Shown here: piece after piece, positions 21,921-28,764 of the stretch
How positions within the stretch are numbered: the stretch's first letter is position 1
Layout of the letters: each line of letters starts with the position of its first letter
Source: DASYRM01 sp035646375
Lineage (GTDB): Bacteria; Acidobacteriota; Vicinamibacteria; Vicinamibacterales; UBA2999
Direction: 5' to 3'
Assembly (NCBI GenBank): GCA_035646375.1
Contig: DASRPM010000118.1
Span: 1 to 28,764 of the forward strand
DNA length: 28,764 bases
Made by a program: the position numbers and the translations under genes
Notes under the pieces: generated by a model
Databases searched by the model: none
What the model was told of the DNA's origin: nothing
What the model saw: only the letters and a program-made list of their open reading frames with translations

Positions 21921-23696
21921 TCAGCGCGAAGTGCCCATGCTCCGGTAGACCGCCTCGACGAACATGTCGGTGGTCCACGCGCCGGTGGCCGCACCGTAGC
22001 GCGGGTCGTAGTCGAGCGTCGGGCGCGCCGCCTTCACCTGCTCGAGCGTCATCCCCTTCGCCTTCATCGCCTGCACGCGATCGCGGACGATCGTGACCAT
22101 GTCGCGGTACTCCAGCACGTCGAACTCGTCGCAGATGCGGCCGTGCCCCGGCACGATGAAGGTGCCGCCCTCTTCGTGGTGGGCCGGCACCGCCAGATCG
22201 AGCACGCGGTTGAGGCCGTCGATCACGCCGTGCACCGAGCCGCCCTTCTGGAGATCGATCACCGGATAGCTGTCGGTGCGGAAGATGTCGCCGGTGGCCA
22301 CGACGTCCGACTTGCGGAAGAACACGAGGCTGTCGCCGTCGGTGTGCGCCTTCGGGATGTGATACATCAGCACCGGCTCGCCGTTGAAGTGGAGCTCCTT
22401 CTCGAGCCCGACGAAGGTCTCGGTCGGCTGCGCGGTGGAGGGCAGGGCGCTGGCGCGGGCCAGCACGTTGTCGTGCGCGATGATCTGCACGGCGTTCTGC
22501 GTCGCACCGGGCGTGTTGATGATCGTCCAGTTGGCCAGCGAGCCGAGCGCCGCGGCCATCCGCTCGTTGCCGCCCATGTGATCGGCGTCGGCGCTGGTGT
22601 TGAGCAGATACTTGATCGGCTTGCCCGACGTGGAGAGCTTCTTCACCTCGGCCAGGATGCGCTCGACCTGCGCCGCCGACTTCGAATCCACGAGCAGCCC
22701 GCCCGACGGGCCCACCTGCACCACGACGTTGCCGCCGGCGCCGGCCAGCACGTAGACGTTGCCCTGCACCGGCAGCAGTTGCAGCTCGCCCGTGTCCGGA
22801 TTCTTCGCCTGGCTGACGCGCGGCGCGTCGGCCCGGGTCTCGGCGAGCGGCGAGGCCTTCACGCGCGGACCGTATTCGGGGTAAATCGTGTCCGGCCCGC
22901 CGCGCACCCCGCCCATCGGCGCCTTGGTGCGATCGGCGAACTCTTTCAAGAACGGATTGGAGCCGGGCTGATGGTGCGGCACCTCGCCCTTGGCCCGGCC
23001 AGAAATCTCTTCGACGTATTCGCACGGCCAGAGCCAGTTGCCGCCGTCCTGCTCGTTGATCACGAAGTCGGTGGTGCGGATCATCGGCTCGGACAGGTAG
23101 ACCGGGTCGGTGATGACGACGGTGTGCGTCATGTGGCGGCCGTGGCGGGTGAACCGCTCGATGAGCGTCGCCTGATCGCTCTCGGGCACGCCGTTGCGGC
23201 GCAGCCACCCCTGCTTCAGGTGCGTCGTCAAAACCGTCAGCGTGTGTCCGTCCCAGGTGCCGGTGGAGAACCCCATGAACGTGTGCGGCGCGAACGCGGA
23301 CGGATGCGGCCGGCCGTCCATCCAGATCGTGCGGGTCTGTTCGTAGGTGCTGATGTAGTTCTTGACGGCGATGACCTGCTGCGTCTCGGGGTCCTTCTCG
23401 ATCCACATGCGCAGGTTGAGAGGACCGTGGTAGATGTAGGGCGCCACGTGCACCCGGCACTGGTGTTCCTGCAGGGTGAGCCGCGAGGCGTCCCAGCTGT
23501 CGGCGAAGAGCCGCGCCGCGCTGTTGATCGGCAGCCCGCTGTAGTCGCCGAGATCTGGACCGGGTCCGCGGTCCTGTTCGTCCTCGTGCCGCAGCGCGTT
23601 CCAGTTGCCCGCAAGCGCCGCCTGCGCCCACGCCGTCGAACCGCCCCACAGAAGAAATACCAGCAGCGCCGTCACCGTGATCCGAGCCTCGCCCAT
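21921..23696 (-). CDS. Secreted PDLQG-like domain fused to a metallo-beta-lactamase-fold domain
   Basis: The 591-residue product starts with a signal peptide (MGEARITVTALLVFLLWGGS, cleavage near AWAQ). Residues about 25-265 share the motif order of the PDLQG-family proteins: LAGNWN, ARLFADSW, TIWMDGRPHPSAFAPHTFMG, FSTGTWDGHTLTVLTTHLK, ATLIERFTRHG and ITDPVYLSEPM. Residues about 300-560 form an MBL fold. The usual H-x-H-x-D-H ligand motif reads NTSADADHMGGN, so the first two His are Ser and Asp. Later ligand positions remain (HTDGDS, TGDIFRTDSYP, VPGHGRICDE). A C-terminal helical tail (LEQVKAARPTLDYDPRYG) follows. It may be a zinc-poor hydrolase or a binding protein. The start at 23696 gives the best signal peptide; a GTG six codons upstream is possible. 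Confidence 0.82.
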   Translation of the reverse strand: MGEARITVTALLVFLLWGGSTAWAQAALAGNWNALRHEDEQDRGPGPDLGDYSGLPINSAARLFADSWDASRLTLQEHQCRVHVAPYIYHGPLNLRMWIEKDPETQQVIAVKNYISTYEQTRTIWMDGRPHPSAFAPHTFMGFSTGTWDGHTLTVLTTHLKQGWLRRNGVPESDQATLIERFTRHGRHMTHTVVITDPVYLSEPMIRTTDFVINEQDGGNWLWPCEYVEEISGRAKGEVPHHQPGSNPFLKEFADRTKAPMGGVRGGPDTIYPEYGPRVKASPLAETRADAPRVSQAKNPDTGELQLLPVQGNVYVLAGAGGNVVVQVGPSGGLLVDSKSAAQVERILAEVKKLSTSGKPIKYLLNTSADADHMGGNERMAAALGSLANWTIINTPGATQNAVQIIAHDNVLARASALPSTAQPTETFVGLEKELHFNGEPVLMYHIPKAHTDGDSLVFFRKSDVVATGDIFRTDSYPVIDLQKGGSVHGVIDGLNRVLDLAVPAHHEEGGTFIVPGHGRICDEFDVLEYRDMVTIVRDRVQAMKAKGMTLEQVKAARPTLDYDPRYGAATGAWTTDMFVEAVYRSMGTSR

Positions 23697-23811
23697 AGGC
23701 GCCGATTCTGCCACGAATTTGCCGGGGCTTTGACGCGGCCCGGGGGCATACTCATCCCGGCGAGGCTCGCCCGATGAACATGGAGGCTTGCCTCGCTAAC
23801 AGTGTCTAATT

Positions 23812-23830
23812 GCCCGCCCTCCGGGCGGGC
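23812..23830. repeat. Perfect GC-rich hairpin upstream of the second PDLQG-family gene
   Basis: GCCCGCCC-TCC-GGGCGGGC is an eight-base perfect stem with a three-base loop, sitting five bases before the GGAG Shine-Dalgarno (23835-23838). In the 147-bp divergent gap, this could be a leader stem-loop or a protein site. The rest of the gap shows no convincing promoter. Confidence 0.55.
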
Positions 23831-23843
23831 GATCGGAGCCGTC

Positions 23844-24833
23844 ATGCGACGCACGCGCTCTCACGCAGCCGCCGGAGTGGCCGGCCTCATCATCGCCGTC
23901 TCGATGCACGCGGTGTTGGCGCAGACAGCCGCACCGCGCACGCCATGGGGCGAGCCCGATCTGCAGGGCACCTGGACCAGCGAGGCCGAGCTGAGCGTCC
24001 CGTTCGAACGGCCGCGCGAGTACGGCACGCGCCAGCTGCTCACCGACGCCGAAATGGCCGCGCGACAGTCGACGCTGCAGAAACAGCGCGCCTCTGACAA
24101 CGCGGACTTCGATCTCGAGACAGCGGACACTTCGAACGCCGGTCAGGTGGGATCGGCCACCTCGCCGCCGCCGCACTGGCTCGAGCGCGGCAAGGCGTCA
24201 CGCCGCACGTCGATGGTGATCGCGCCGGCCGACGGGCGCGTGCCGGCCATGACGGACGAAGGCCGGCAGCGGCTGCGCCAGCTGCGCGCCGGCACGTTCG
24301 CCGGCGGCAACTTCAACGCCGGCGCCACCTTCAAGGGGCCGGAAGATCTCAGCCTGTGGGAACGCTGCATCACGCGCGGCGTGCCGTCGGCCATCTTCCC
24401 CACCGTCTACAACGCCAACACGCGCATCGTGCAGGCGCCGGGCGTGGTGGCGATCACCTACGAGATGATCCACGACACGCGCGTCGTGTTCACGGACGGC
24501 CGCACGCACGTGGGCGGCGCGATTCGCGGCTACCACGGCGACTCGCGGGGACGCTGGGAGGGCGACACGCTGGTGGTGGACGTCACCAACTTCTCGCCGA
24601 AGTCCGACTACCGGGGCGCCGGCGACACGCTGCACCTCGTGGAGCGCTTCACGCGCACCGCGACTGGCCTGCGCTACGAAGTGTCGGTGGACGACCCCCG
24701 CACGTGGACGGCGTCGTGGACCGCCGCGCTCGAGATGACGCCGCAGTCGGAGGCGATGTTCGAGTACGCGTGCCACGAGGGCAACAACTCGATGCGAAAC
24801 ATCCTGAGTGGAGCCCGCGCCGCGGAACGGTAG
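23844..24833 (+). CDS. Secreted PDLQG-family protein of unknown function (copy 2)
   Basis: The 329-residue product has a signal peptide (AAAGVAGLIIAVSMHAVLAQ) and the same motif order as the protein at 8328-9341. GEPDLQGTWTSEAELSVPFE opens the mature part. SLWERCITRGVPSAIFPTVY, EMIHDTRVVFTDGRTHVGG, GRWEGDTLVVDVTNFSPKSD, LHLVERFTRTATGLRYEVSV and FEYACHEGNNSMRNILSGAR follow. The conserved Cys in ERCIT and the one in CHEG could form a disulfide or bind metal. No enzyme activity is known to me for this family. A GGAG five bases before the ATG supports the start at 23844. It converges on the TIGR03435 gene with stop codons directly abutting (24831-24833 and 24834-24836). Confidence 0.85.
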   Translation: MRRTRSHAAAGVAGLIIAVSMHAVLAQTAAPRTPWGEPDLQGTWTSEAELSVPFERPREYGTRQLLTDAEMAARQSTLQKQRASDNADFDLETADTSNAGQVGSATSPPPHWLERGKASRRTSMVIAPADGRVPAMTDEGRQRLRQLRAGTFAGGNFNAGATFKGPEDLSLWERCITRGVPSAIFPTVYNANTRIVQAPGVVAITYEMIHDTRVVFTDGRTHVGGAIRGYHGDSRGRWEGDTLVVDVTNFSPKSDYRGAGDTLHLVERFTRTATGLRYEVSVDDPRTWTASWTAALEMTPQSEAMFEYACHEGNNSMRNILSGARAAER

Positions 24834-25694
24834 TCAGTCTTCGACGGGCTTCTCGATGCTGTCGATGACGAGCACCTCCACGGGTCCCTTCGTGGGTTCG
24901 AGCCGAAGCCCGAGCTGTTCCTGGATGGCGGTGAAGAACGACGGGGCGTTGGGATCGACGGGCGCCGCATCGGCTCCGCCGCCCGGGCCGCCTCGACCCT
25001 CCACCGCATAGACCAGCTCGAAATCCCAACCGCCGGTGAGGCCGGTGCGTTCGATCACCATGCGCCCGGCTTGACCCGAGAACGCCTGCGCGAACGCCGA
25101 CGCCGGCAGTCCGCCGAACTTCAGCCGGCCGGGCCCGCCCTGAATGCCGCAGAACGGCTCACCCGGCTTGCCGGTTGGCGGCGGTCCGCCCCGGCGCGCA
25201 GCGGCCGCCGCCGCCGCGCAGTCCTGCGTCGTCGGTTTCAACCCCGGACCGGGAGCGCCGCCCGGCTTCGCCATGACCAACGCGTAGATGTCCATGTCGC
25301 GGGTCTCGCGATGGGCTCGCAGCTTGAATCGCTCCTCGAGCAGCCTCCGCAGCGCCAGCTGCATCGGACTCGGCGTGTTCGCACCCGGGATGATGGTTGC
25401 CGGATCCACGTCCCCTTCCATTTTTGCGACGAGGTCGTAGCGATCGGTTGCGAGCCAGCCAGGTCCGCCAATCAGCTGGTACTGCGCGAGCTGATACGCG
25501 AACGTGATGATGGGCCTCACCGGCATGTTCACGGCGTTGACACGCCCGCCAGGCTGCAATCGCAGGTTGCCGTTGCTGTCGCCGGACTTGTTCGCCTTGA
25601 CGCTCGCGACCTCGAAGGCCGCGTCCTTCTCCTGCGCGGGCGCGATGATCGCGACGGCTCCGGCCAGCAGCAAGGTAAGTAGCAGCGTTCGCAT
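24834..25694 (-). CDS. TIGR03435 family secreted protein
   Basis: The 286-residue product matches the TIGR03435 pattern known from large paralog sets in Acidobacteria such as Solibacter. It has a signal peptide (MRTLLLTLLLAGAVAIIAPA), then FEVASVKANKSGDSNGNLRL, IITFAYQLAQYQLIGGPGWL, DRYDLVAKMEGD, a LRRLLEERFKLRAHRETRDM segment, IERTGLTGGWDFEL, and a closing LGLRLEPTKGPVEVLVIDS and IEKP. The function of the family is unknown. The ATG at 25694 has an AAGGAG Shine-Dalgarno seven bases upstream. That site lies in the 3' arm of a small hairpin, 18 bp after the stop of the quinoprotein gene, so the two genes are probably co-transcribed and may be translationally coupled. Confidence 0.88.
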   Translation of the reverse strand: MRTLLLTLLLAGAVAIIAPAQEKDAAFEVASVKANKSGDSNGNLRLQPGGRVNAVNMPVRPIITFAYQLAQYQLIGGPGWLATDRYDLVAKMEGDVDPATIIPGANTPSPMQLALRRLLEERFKLRAHRETRDMDIYALVMAKPGGAPGPGLKPTTQDCAAAAAAARRGGPPPTGKPGEPFCGIQGGPGRLKFGGLPASAFAQAFSGQAGRMVIERTGLTGGWDFELVYAVEGRGGPGGGADAAPVDPNAPSFFTAIQEQLGLRLEPTKGPVEVLVIDSIEKPVED

Positions 25695-25702
25695 GAGCCG
25701 GC

Positions 25703-25715
25703 TCCTTCGGAAGGA
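25703..25715 (-). promoter_or_regulatory. Hairpin covering the Shine-Dalgarno of the TIGR03435 gene
   Basis: On the minus strand TCCTT-CCG-AAGGA forms a five-base stem whose 3' arm is part of the AAGGAG ribosome site. The upstream quinoprotein stop (25725-25727) is about 10 bases away, so a terminating ribosome could open the stem. The stem is short, so the effect is speculative. Confidence 0.35.
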
Positions 25716-25724
25716 GGAACTACT

Positions 25725-27551
25725 CTACCGCTTCTCCTCGACTCCGAAGGCCAGCAGCACATTCCCCGGGCGGCCCAGAAAGGCGCCGTAGCCGGAGTTG
25801 ACGAACACCATGCCGCCGGCCACCGCGGGGCCGGGGCCGCCGATCGACGCGCCTGTCGCGGGCACGCCGTTCACCGCCGTGAACGCGCGGTTCGTGTCGA
25901 AGGACCAGATCACCTCGCCGGTCGCCGTCGAGTACGCGCGGAGGGCGCCGTCGAACGACCCCGAGAACACCACGCCTGGAATCACGGTGAGCGCCGCCGA
26001 CTGCGCGGCGCTGCAGCCGCGGCCGGCCGCGCAGGCGACGGGCGGCGGGGCGGCCGTCCACAGTGGCGCGCCCGTCGCCACGTTCACCGCATGCAGGCCG
26101 CCCGGCTGCGGTTGTGTCAGGTCGGATACCGCGAAGTAGGCGCGTTCGCCGTCCACCGCCGAGCCCCACTCGATCCCGCCGAGCCACCCGCCGCGCCCGG
26201 CGCGGTACTGCCAGACGATCGCCCCTTCGTTGTCGGGGTCGAGCGCGTAGCCGAGCCCCGACTTCTGTCCGATGACGATCAACTCGCGCCCCGCGCTGGT
26301 GCGCGTCAGCATCGGCGGGCTGCCGAAGTCGACGTCGGGCCCCACGACGTCGGGACAGTTCGGATTACCGGGGCGGCAGTTCGAAATGTAGACGTCGCCC
26401 GGCGTCACCTGCCTGACCCAGCGCACTGTGCCGCTCTGCAGGTCGAGCGCCACGACCGCATTGGTGGTGGGCGCGGCGGGCGCGCTGTAGGCGTTGCCCG
26501 TGGCCACGTACAACCAGCGGCGCCGCGCGTCCACGGTCGGCGCGGACCACACGGCGGCCCCTGATGGCCCCCACAGCGGCACGCCGGCGGTGCTCGTGCC
26601 GCGCCGCTGGAGCGGGTCGGTGATGAGCGGCGTCTTCCAGACGACGGCGCCCGTCGCCGCGTCGAGAGCGCTCACGCTGCCGCGGAACGTGCAGCACCCG
26701 TACTGCGGATCGGCCCCCTGCCCTTCCTCGTAGGACGACACGCCGACGTAGAGGCGTCCTTCGTGCAGCGTCGGCGACGCGGTCACGCGCGCGAGCGCGT
26801 GCTCGTCGACGCGCCGCACCCACAGCCGGCGCCCGGACTCGGCGTCGAGCGCGTAGATGTTCGCCGCCGTGTCGCCGAAGTAGACCCGCGTGGGCCTCGC
26901 GTCCGGCGCCGCGTCGATCGTCACGGCCGTGCGCACGCCGCCTTGCGCGCCGAACGTCCAGCGGATGCAGCCGGTTCGCGCATCGAGGGCGTACACGGTC
27001 CCGTTCTGGCTGCCGACGTACAGGCGCCCGCCGGCGACCGTCGGCTGCGACCACGCGACCGACGCGTCGGGAAATCCGAAGCTCCACTTGAGCGTGAGCT
27101 TCGGCACGTCCGCGGCGGTCAGGCCGGCATCGCCGCCCGATTGAAACCGGGTGTTGCTGTTCGACCCGCTCCACCCGGACCACCGGGGCGCGCGTCCGCG
27201 TTCGGCGGCGGTCGATTCGGCGGTAGTGCACCGTCCGCTGGCGGCGCCGCTCACGTCGCCCGCGATTGTCGTGCCGGTGAGGAACTCCGCCACCGCCCGC
27301 CGCTCGGCCCCCGACATGCGAGCCCCCTGCGGACGCATCGCGCCGGTGACGAGGCTCTCGACGATCGATTGCGGCGTGCGGACGCGCAGCGCTTCCCGCG
27401 CGGGCGCCCGTGAGTCCGCCGTGCCGTTGTGGCAGCTGGCGCAGCTGCGCTGAAACACCACGGCACCGTCGGGGACCTGCGCCGATGCCGGCGCCGCGGC
27501 GAGCAGAACGAAGGCGGCACACGGCACGGCGCGCGCGAGCGTGCAACTCAT
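25725..27551 (-). CDS. Cytochrome c-PQQ propeller fusion (polyvinyl-alcohol-dehydrogenase-like)
   Basis: The 608-residue product has a signal peptide (ARAVPCAAFVLLAAAPASAQ), then a c-type cytochrome domain with heme motif CASCH in VFQRSCASCHNG and a distal methionine candidate in GAMRPQGARMSG. An eight-bladed PQQ-type beta-propeller follows. Blade motifs recur, as in GRLYVGSQNGTVYALDARTG, RVYFGDTAANIYALDAESG and GRLYVGVSSYEEG. A vicinal cysteine pair in QYGCCTFRGS recalls the CC disulfide ring over PQQ in quinoprotein dehydrogenases. This order resembles polyvinyl-alcohol dehydrogenase, a periplasmic alcohol oxidase passing electrons from PQQ to heme. The substrate is unknown. The ATG at 27551 is chosen for its signal peptide; an ATG seven codons upstream is possible. 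Confidence 0.85.
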   Translation of the reverse strand: MSCTLARAVPCAAFVLLAAAPASAQVPDGAVVFQRSCASCHNGTADSRAPAREALRVRTPQSIVESLVTGAMRPQGARMSGAERRAVAEFLTGTTIAGDVSGAASGRCTTAESTAAERGRAPRWSGWSGSNSNTRFQSGGDAGLTAADVPKLTLKWSFGFPDASVAWSQPTVAGGRLYVGSQNGTVYALDARTGCIRWTFGAQGGVRTAVTIDAAPDARPTRVYFGDTAANIYALDAESGRRLWVRRVDEHALARVTASPTLHEGRLYVGVSSYEEGQGADPQYGCCTFRGSVSALDAATGAVVWKTPLITDPLQRRGTSTAGVPLWGPSGAAVWSAPTVDARRRWLYVATGNAYSAPAAPTTNAVVALDLQSGTVRWVRQVTPGDVYISNCRPGNPNCPDVVGPDVDFGSPPMLTRTSAGRELIVIGQKSGLGYALDPDNEGAIVWQYRAGRGGWLGGIEWGSAVDGERAYFAVSDLTQPQPGGLHAVNVATGAPLWTAAPPPVACAAGRGCSAAQSAALTVIPGVVFSGSFDGALRAYSTATGEVIWSFDTNRAFTAVNGVPATGASIGGPGPAVAGGMVFVNSGYGAFLGRPGNVLLAFGVEEKR

Positions 27552-27682
27552 GTTGAATGCGGACTGTAGCATCGCCTCGAGCGGCTGAGCCGGCGGAGCC
27601 CAATCTACAACTTCAGCGGTAACTCTTGCAGCAAAATCCCGGCAAATGGCTGATTCCCGCGTGAAGCAGTGCGGCATGTCTC

Positions 27683-27715
27683 TTGAAATTACGCGGCCTG
27701 TCAGCCGCGCTTCAA
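27683..27715. repeat. Two-step palindrome in the divergent gap
   Basis: TTGAA-att-a-CGCGGC-ctgtca-GCCGCG-c-TTCAA pairs at both the outer five and inner six positions. It is located between the divergent quinoprotein gene and the small gene at 27749 (197-bp gap). The rest of the gap shows no convincing paired -35/-10. A minus-strand TTGAAG with TAATTT 18 bp on overlaps the palindrome and is a weak promoter candidate. Confidence 0.45.
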
Positions 27716-27748
27716 CAGGGCGCGCCGGACATCTGTGGAGGTGACGCG

Positions 27749-28264
27749 ATGACCATTGGAAAGATGACGGCGCTCAGTCTCGGGCTCGTCGGCGGTTTCG
27801 CGCTCGGCGTCTGGACGGGGCCGCACATCACGGAGCGCGCCGATCGCGACGCGAGCGCGGTGCACGACACGGTCGCGATACCCGGAGCGCGAGACGAGGC
27901 GACAGCGGCCCGCGAGGCGCGCAACAGCAATCGCGCGGCGGCGGCGCGGGCGGCGGCGGCGCGCACGGCGCGCGTCGACGTCTCGGCCCCGGCGCTGCAC
28001 GATCGGCTCAAGCCGGTGCTGAACCGCGGCGCGGACTTGGCGATTGCCGCCGAAGGCTTCCGCAGCGCGGAGCAGTTCGCGACGATCGCGCACGCGGCAC
28101 GCAACACGGACGTGCCCTTCGTGCTGCTGAAGCACCGCGTGCTCAACGAAGGCAAGTCGGTGGCGGCGGCCATCCGCGAATCGAAGCCTGACGCCAACGC
28201 CGCGGTCGAGGCCAGCCTCGCGCGCGCGCAGGCGCGGTCCGATATCGCGTCGATCGCAGGCTGA
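27749..28264 (+). CDS. Small membrane-anchored protein of unknown function
   Basis: I do not recognise this 171-residue product. It has one N-terminal hydrophobic segment (MTALSLGLVGGFALGVWTG, about residues 6-24) that could be a membrane anchor or an uncleaved signal. A long Ala/Arg-rich, probably helical stretch follows (REARNSNRAAAARAAAARTA). The C-terminal half reads HDRLKPVLNRGADLAIAAEG, RSAEQFATIAHAARNTDVPF and LLKHRVLNEGKSVAAAIRES and looks like a compact helical domain. The start is fixed by GGAGG eight bases before the ATG at 27749. A longer open frame upstream (from 27683) lacks any ribosome site and begins in the palindrome, so I reject it. A strong terminator follows the stop. Confidence 0.65.
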   Translation: MTIGKMTALSLGLVGGFALGVWTGPHITERADRDASAVHDTVAIPGARDEATAAREARNSNRAAAARAAAARTARVDVSAPALHDRLKPVLNRGADLAIAAEGFRSAEQFATIAHAARNTDVPFVLLKHRVLNEGKSVAAAIRESKPDANAAVEASLARAQARSDIASIAG

Positions 28265-28269
28265 CCGCT

Positions 28270-28340
28270 GGGTCAGGTGGGTCTGGTGGGTCAGGTGGGC
28301 TCACCCGACCTGCCTGACCTACCTGACCATTTTCATTTCT
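28270..28340 (+). terminator. Intrinsic terminator built of GGTCAGGTG units
   Basis: The left arm contains GGTCAGGTGGGTCTGGTGGG followed by TCAGGTGGG, then a four-base loop and a right arm CCCGACCTGCCTGACCTACC TGACC (split here). The stem is imperfect but long (about 25 bp). It is followed on the plus strand by ATTTTCATTT, so it ends transcription of the 27749 gene. Both arms consist of repeated 9-10-bp GGTCAGGTG-like units. It also faces the end of the NHL gene on the other strand. Confidence 0.65.
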
Positions 28341-28764
28341 GTAGAACGAAGCGCTGGGCGCGCCGGTTGGTGACGATCTCGGCGCCGTACAAGTTACCCT
28401 TCGAGTCGACGGCCATGTGATGGATGATGTCGAGCTCGCCGGGCTTCGGGCCTCGCATGCCGACGCGCCCAATCTCCACCAGCTTCTCGCGGTCGTAGAT
28501 GACGATCTGCATCGGCCCCGAGTCCACGACGTAGAGATACTGCTGCTTCTTGTCGGGCGAGAACGCGAACCCGGCCGGCACCGGCGTCACGTTGTTGACA
28601 GCGGCCAGCCGCACCTGCCGCAGATACTTCCCCTCGGTCGTGAACAGCTGGATGCGGTTGTTGATCCGGTCGGCCAGGTAGACGATACCGTCGCTCGAGA
28701 CCTTGACGGAGTGCGGCAACCCGAACTCCGGCGGGCCGTCTGGCGTCGTCTGCGGCTGCGGCAC
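28333..28764 (-). CDS. NHL-repeat beta-propeller protein, 5' part missing
   Basis: The frame enters from the right edge and ends at 28333, giving about 143 residues of the C-terminal end. Two or three propeller blades are visible: GLPHSVKVSSDGIVYLADRI with NNRIQLFTTEGKYLRQVRL, then AGFAFSPDKKQQYLYVVDSG with MQIVIYDREKLVEIGRVG, then IHHMAVDSKGNLYGAEIV. These are NHL/6-bladed propeller repeats (D-x-G-x-[IV]-Y-x-A-[DE]), common in secreted binding proteins and in peptidyl-alpha-hydroxyglycine lyase-like enzymes. The first codon shown is GTG inside the frame and is not a true start. Nothing about the N-terminus or secretion can be judged. Confidence 0.8.
   Translation of the reverse strand: MPQPQTTPDGPPEFGLPHSVKVSSDGIVYLADRINNRIQLFTTEGKYLRQVRLAAVNNVTPVPAGFAFSPDKKQQYLYVVDSGPMQIVIYDREKLVEIGRVGMRGPKPGELDIIHHMAVDSKGNLYGAEIVTNRRAQRFVLQK

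Noticed and set aside
21697..23649. 650-codon minus-strand frame over the MBL fusion gene
   Set aside because: It is a shifted frame of the 21921-23696 gene, dominated by Arg/Gly/Ala with no motif.
23755..23795. Another long palindromic repeat with GCGAGGC/GCCTCGC arms upstream of the MBL fusion gene
   Set aside because: The arms pair and resemble the dnaX copy A arms, but the conserved core and the TACGTAG edge are absent, so family membership is not supported.

Overview
The window is GC-rich, densely coded bacterial DNA. Three gene families that I know mainly from Acidobacteriota suggest a soil or environmental member of that phylum, possibly Vicinamibacteria: a TIGR03435-type secreted protein, a TIGR03436-type VWFA-related protein, and several secreted proteins with a 'PDLQGxW ... 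GRWEGDTLVV' pattern. The taxonomic call is inference from family content, because there is no rRNA or marker tree here.

Layout. (1) 1-3400, minus strand: SRP RNA, dnaX, ybaB, recR and a partial DUF4203 membrane protein, a classic conserved replication/repair cluster. (2) 3450-6050: a DUF3574 protein, then a BlaI-type repressor and an M56 membrane protease with an operator-like dyad over the promoter. The protease carries a second, extracytoplasmic HExxH domain in place of a penicillin sensor. (3) 6050-10500: a secreted esterase-like/VWFA fusion, a secreted PDLQG-family protein, a cupin with a histone-H1-like tail, and a small SnoaL-like protein. (4) 10560-17890, minus strand: one long gene run in the order lysC, dapB, dapA, dapD, dapE, then a persulfide-dioxygenase-like MBL/rhodanese protein and a LigI-like amidohydrolase. 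This is most of the succinylase branch of lysine/diaminopimelate synthesis. (5) 18080-19780: an Hsp20-like protein and a tandem universal stress protein, converging on an NTF2-like gene. (6) 19860-21890: a PEP mutase/isocitrate lyase family enzyme translationally coupled to a GT-C glycosyltransferase-like membrane protein. (7) 21920-27550: an MBL protein fused to a PDLQG-type domain, a second stand-alone PDLQG protein, the TIGR03435 protein, and a cytochrome c-PQQ propeller dehydrogenase. (8) 27750-end: a small membrane-anchored unknown and the 3' part of an NHL-propeller gene.

The most distinctive feature is a dispersed family of short palindromes. They have a conserved loop (CTGAAG, CTAAAG or CTTCAG) and stems that differ from copy to copy but stay self-complementary, often flanked by a CTACGT/CTACAT tail. 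Copies sit between genes, supply the stop codons of dapB and the cupin gene, and two longer versions are read in frame inside the dnaX linker. A separate 157-bp inverted-repeat element (MITE-like) separates dapA from dapD and probably displaced the dapD start region. No CRISPR array, tRNA, rRNA, prophage or transposase gene was seen. No gap without a gene exceeds about 200 bases, apart from the 3231-3452 stretch, which holds the SRP RNA.
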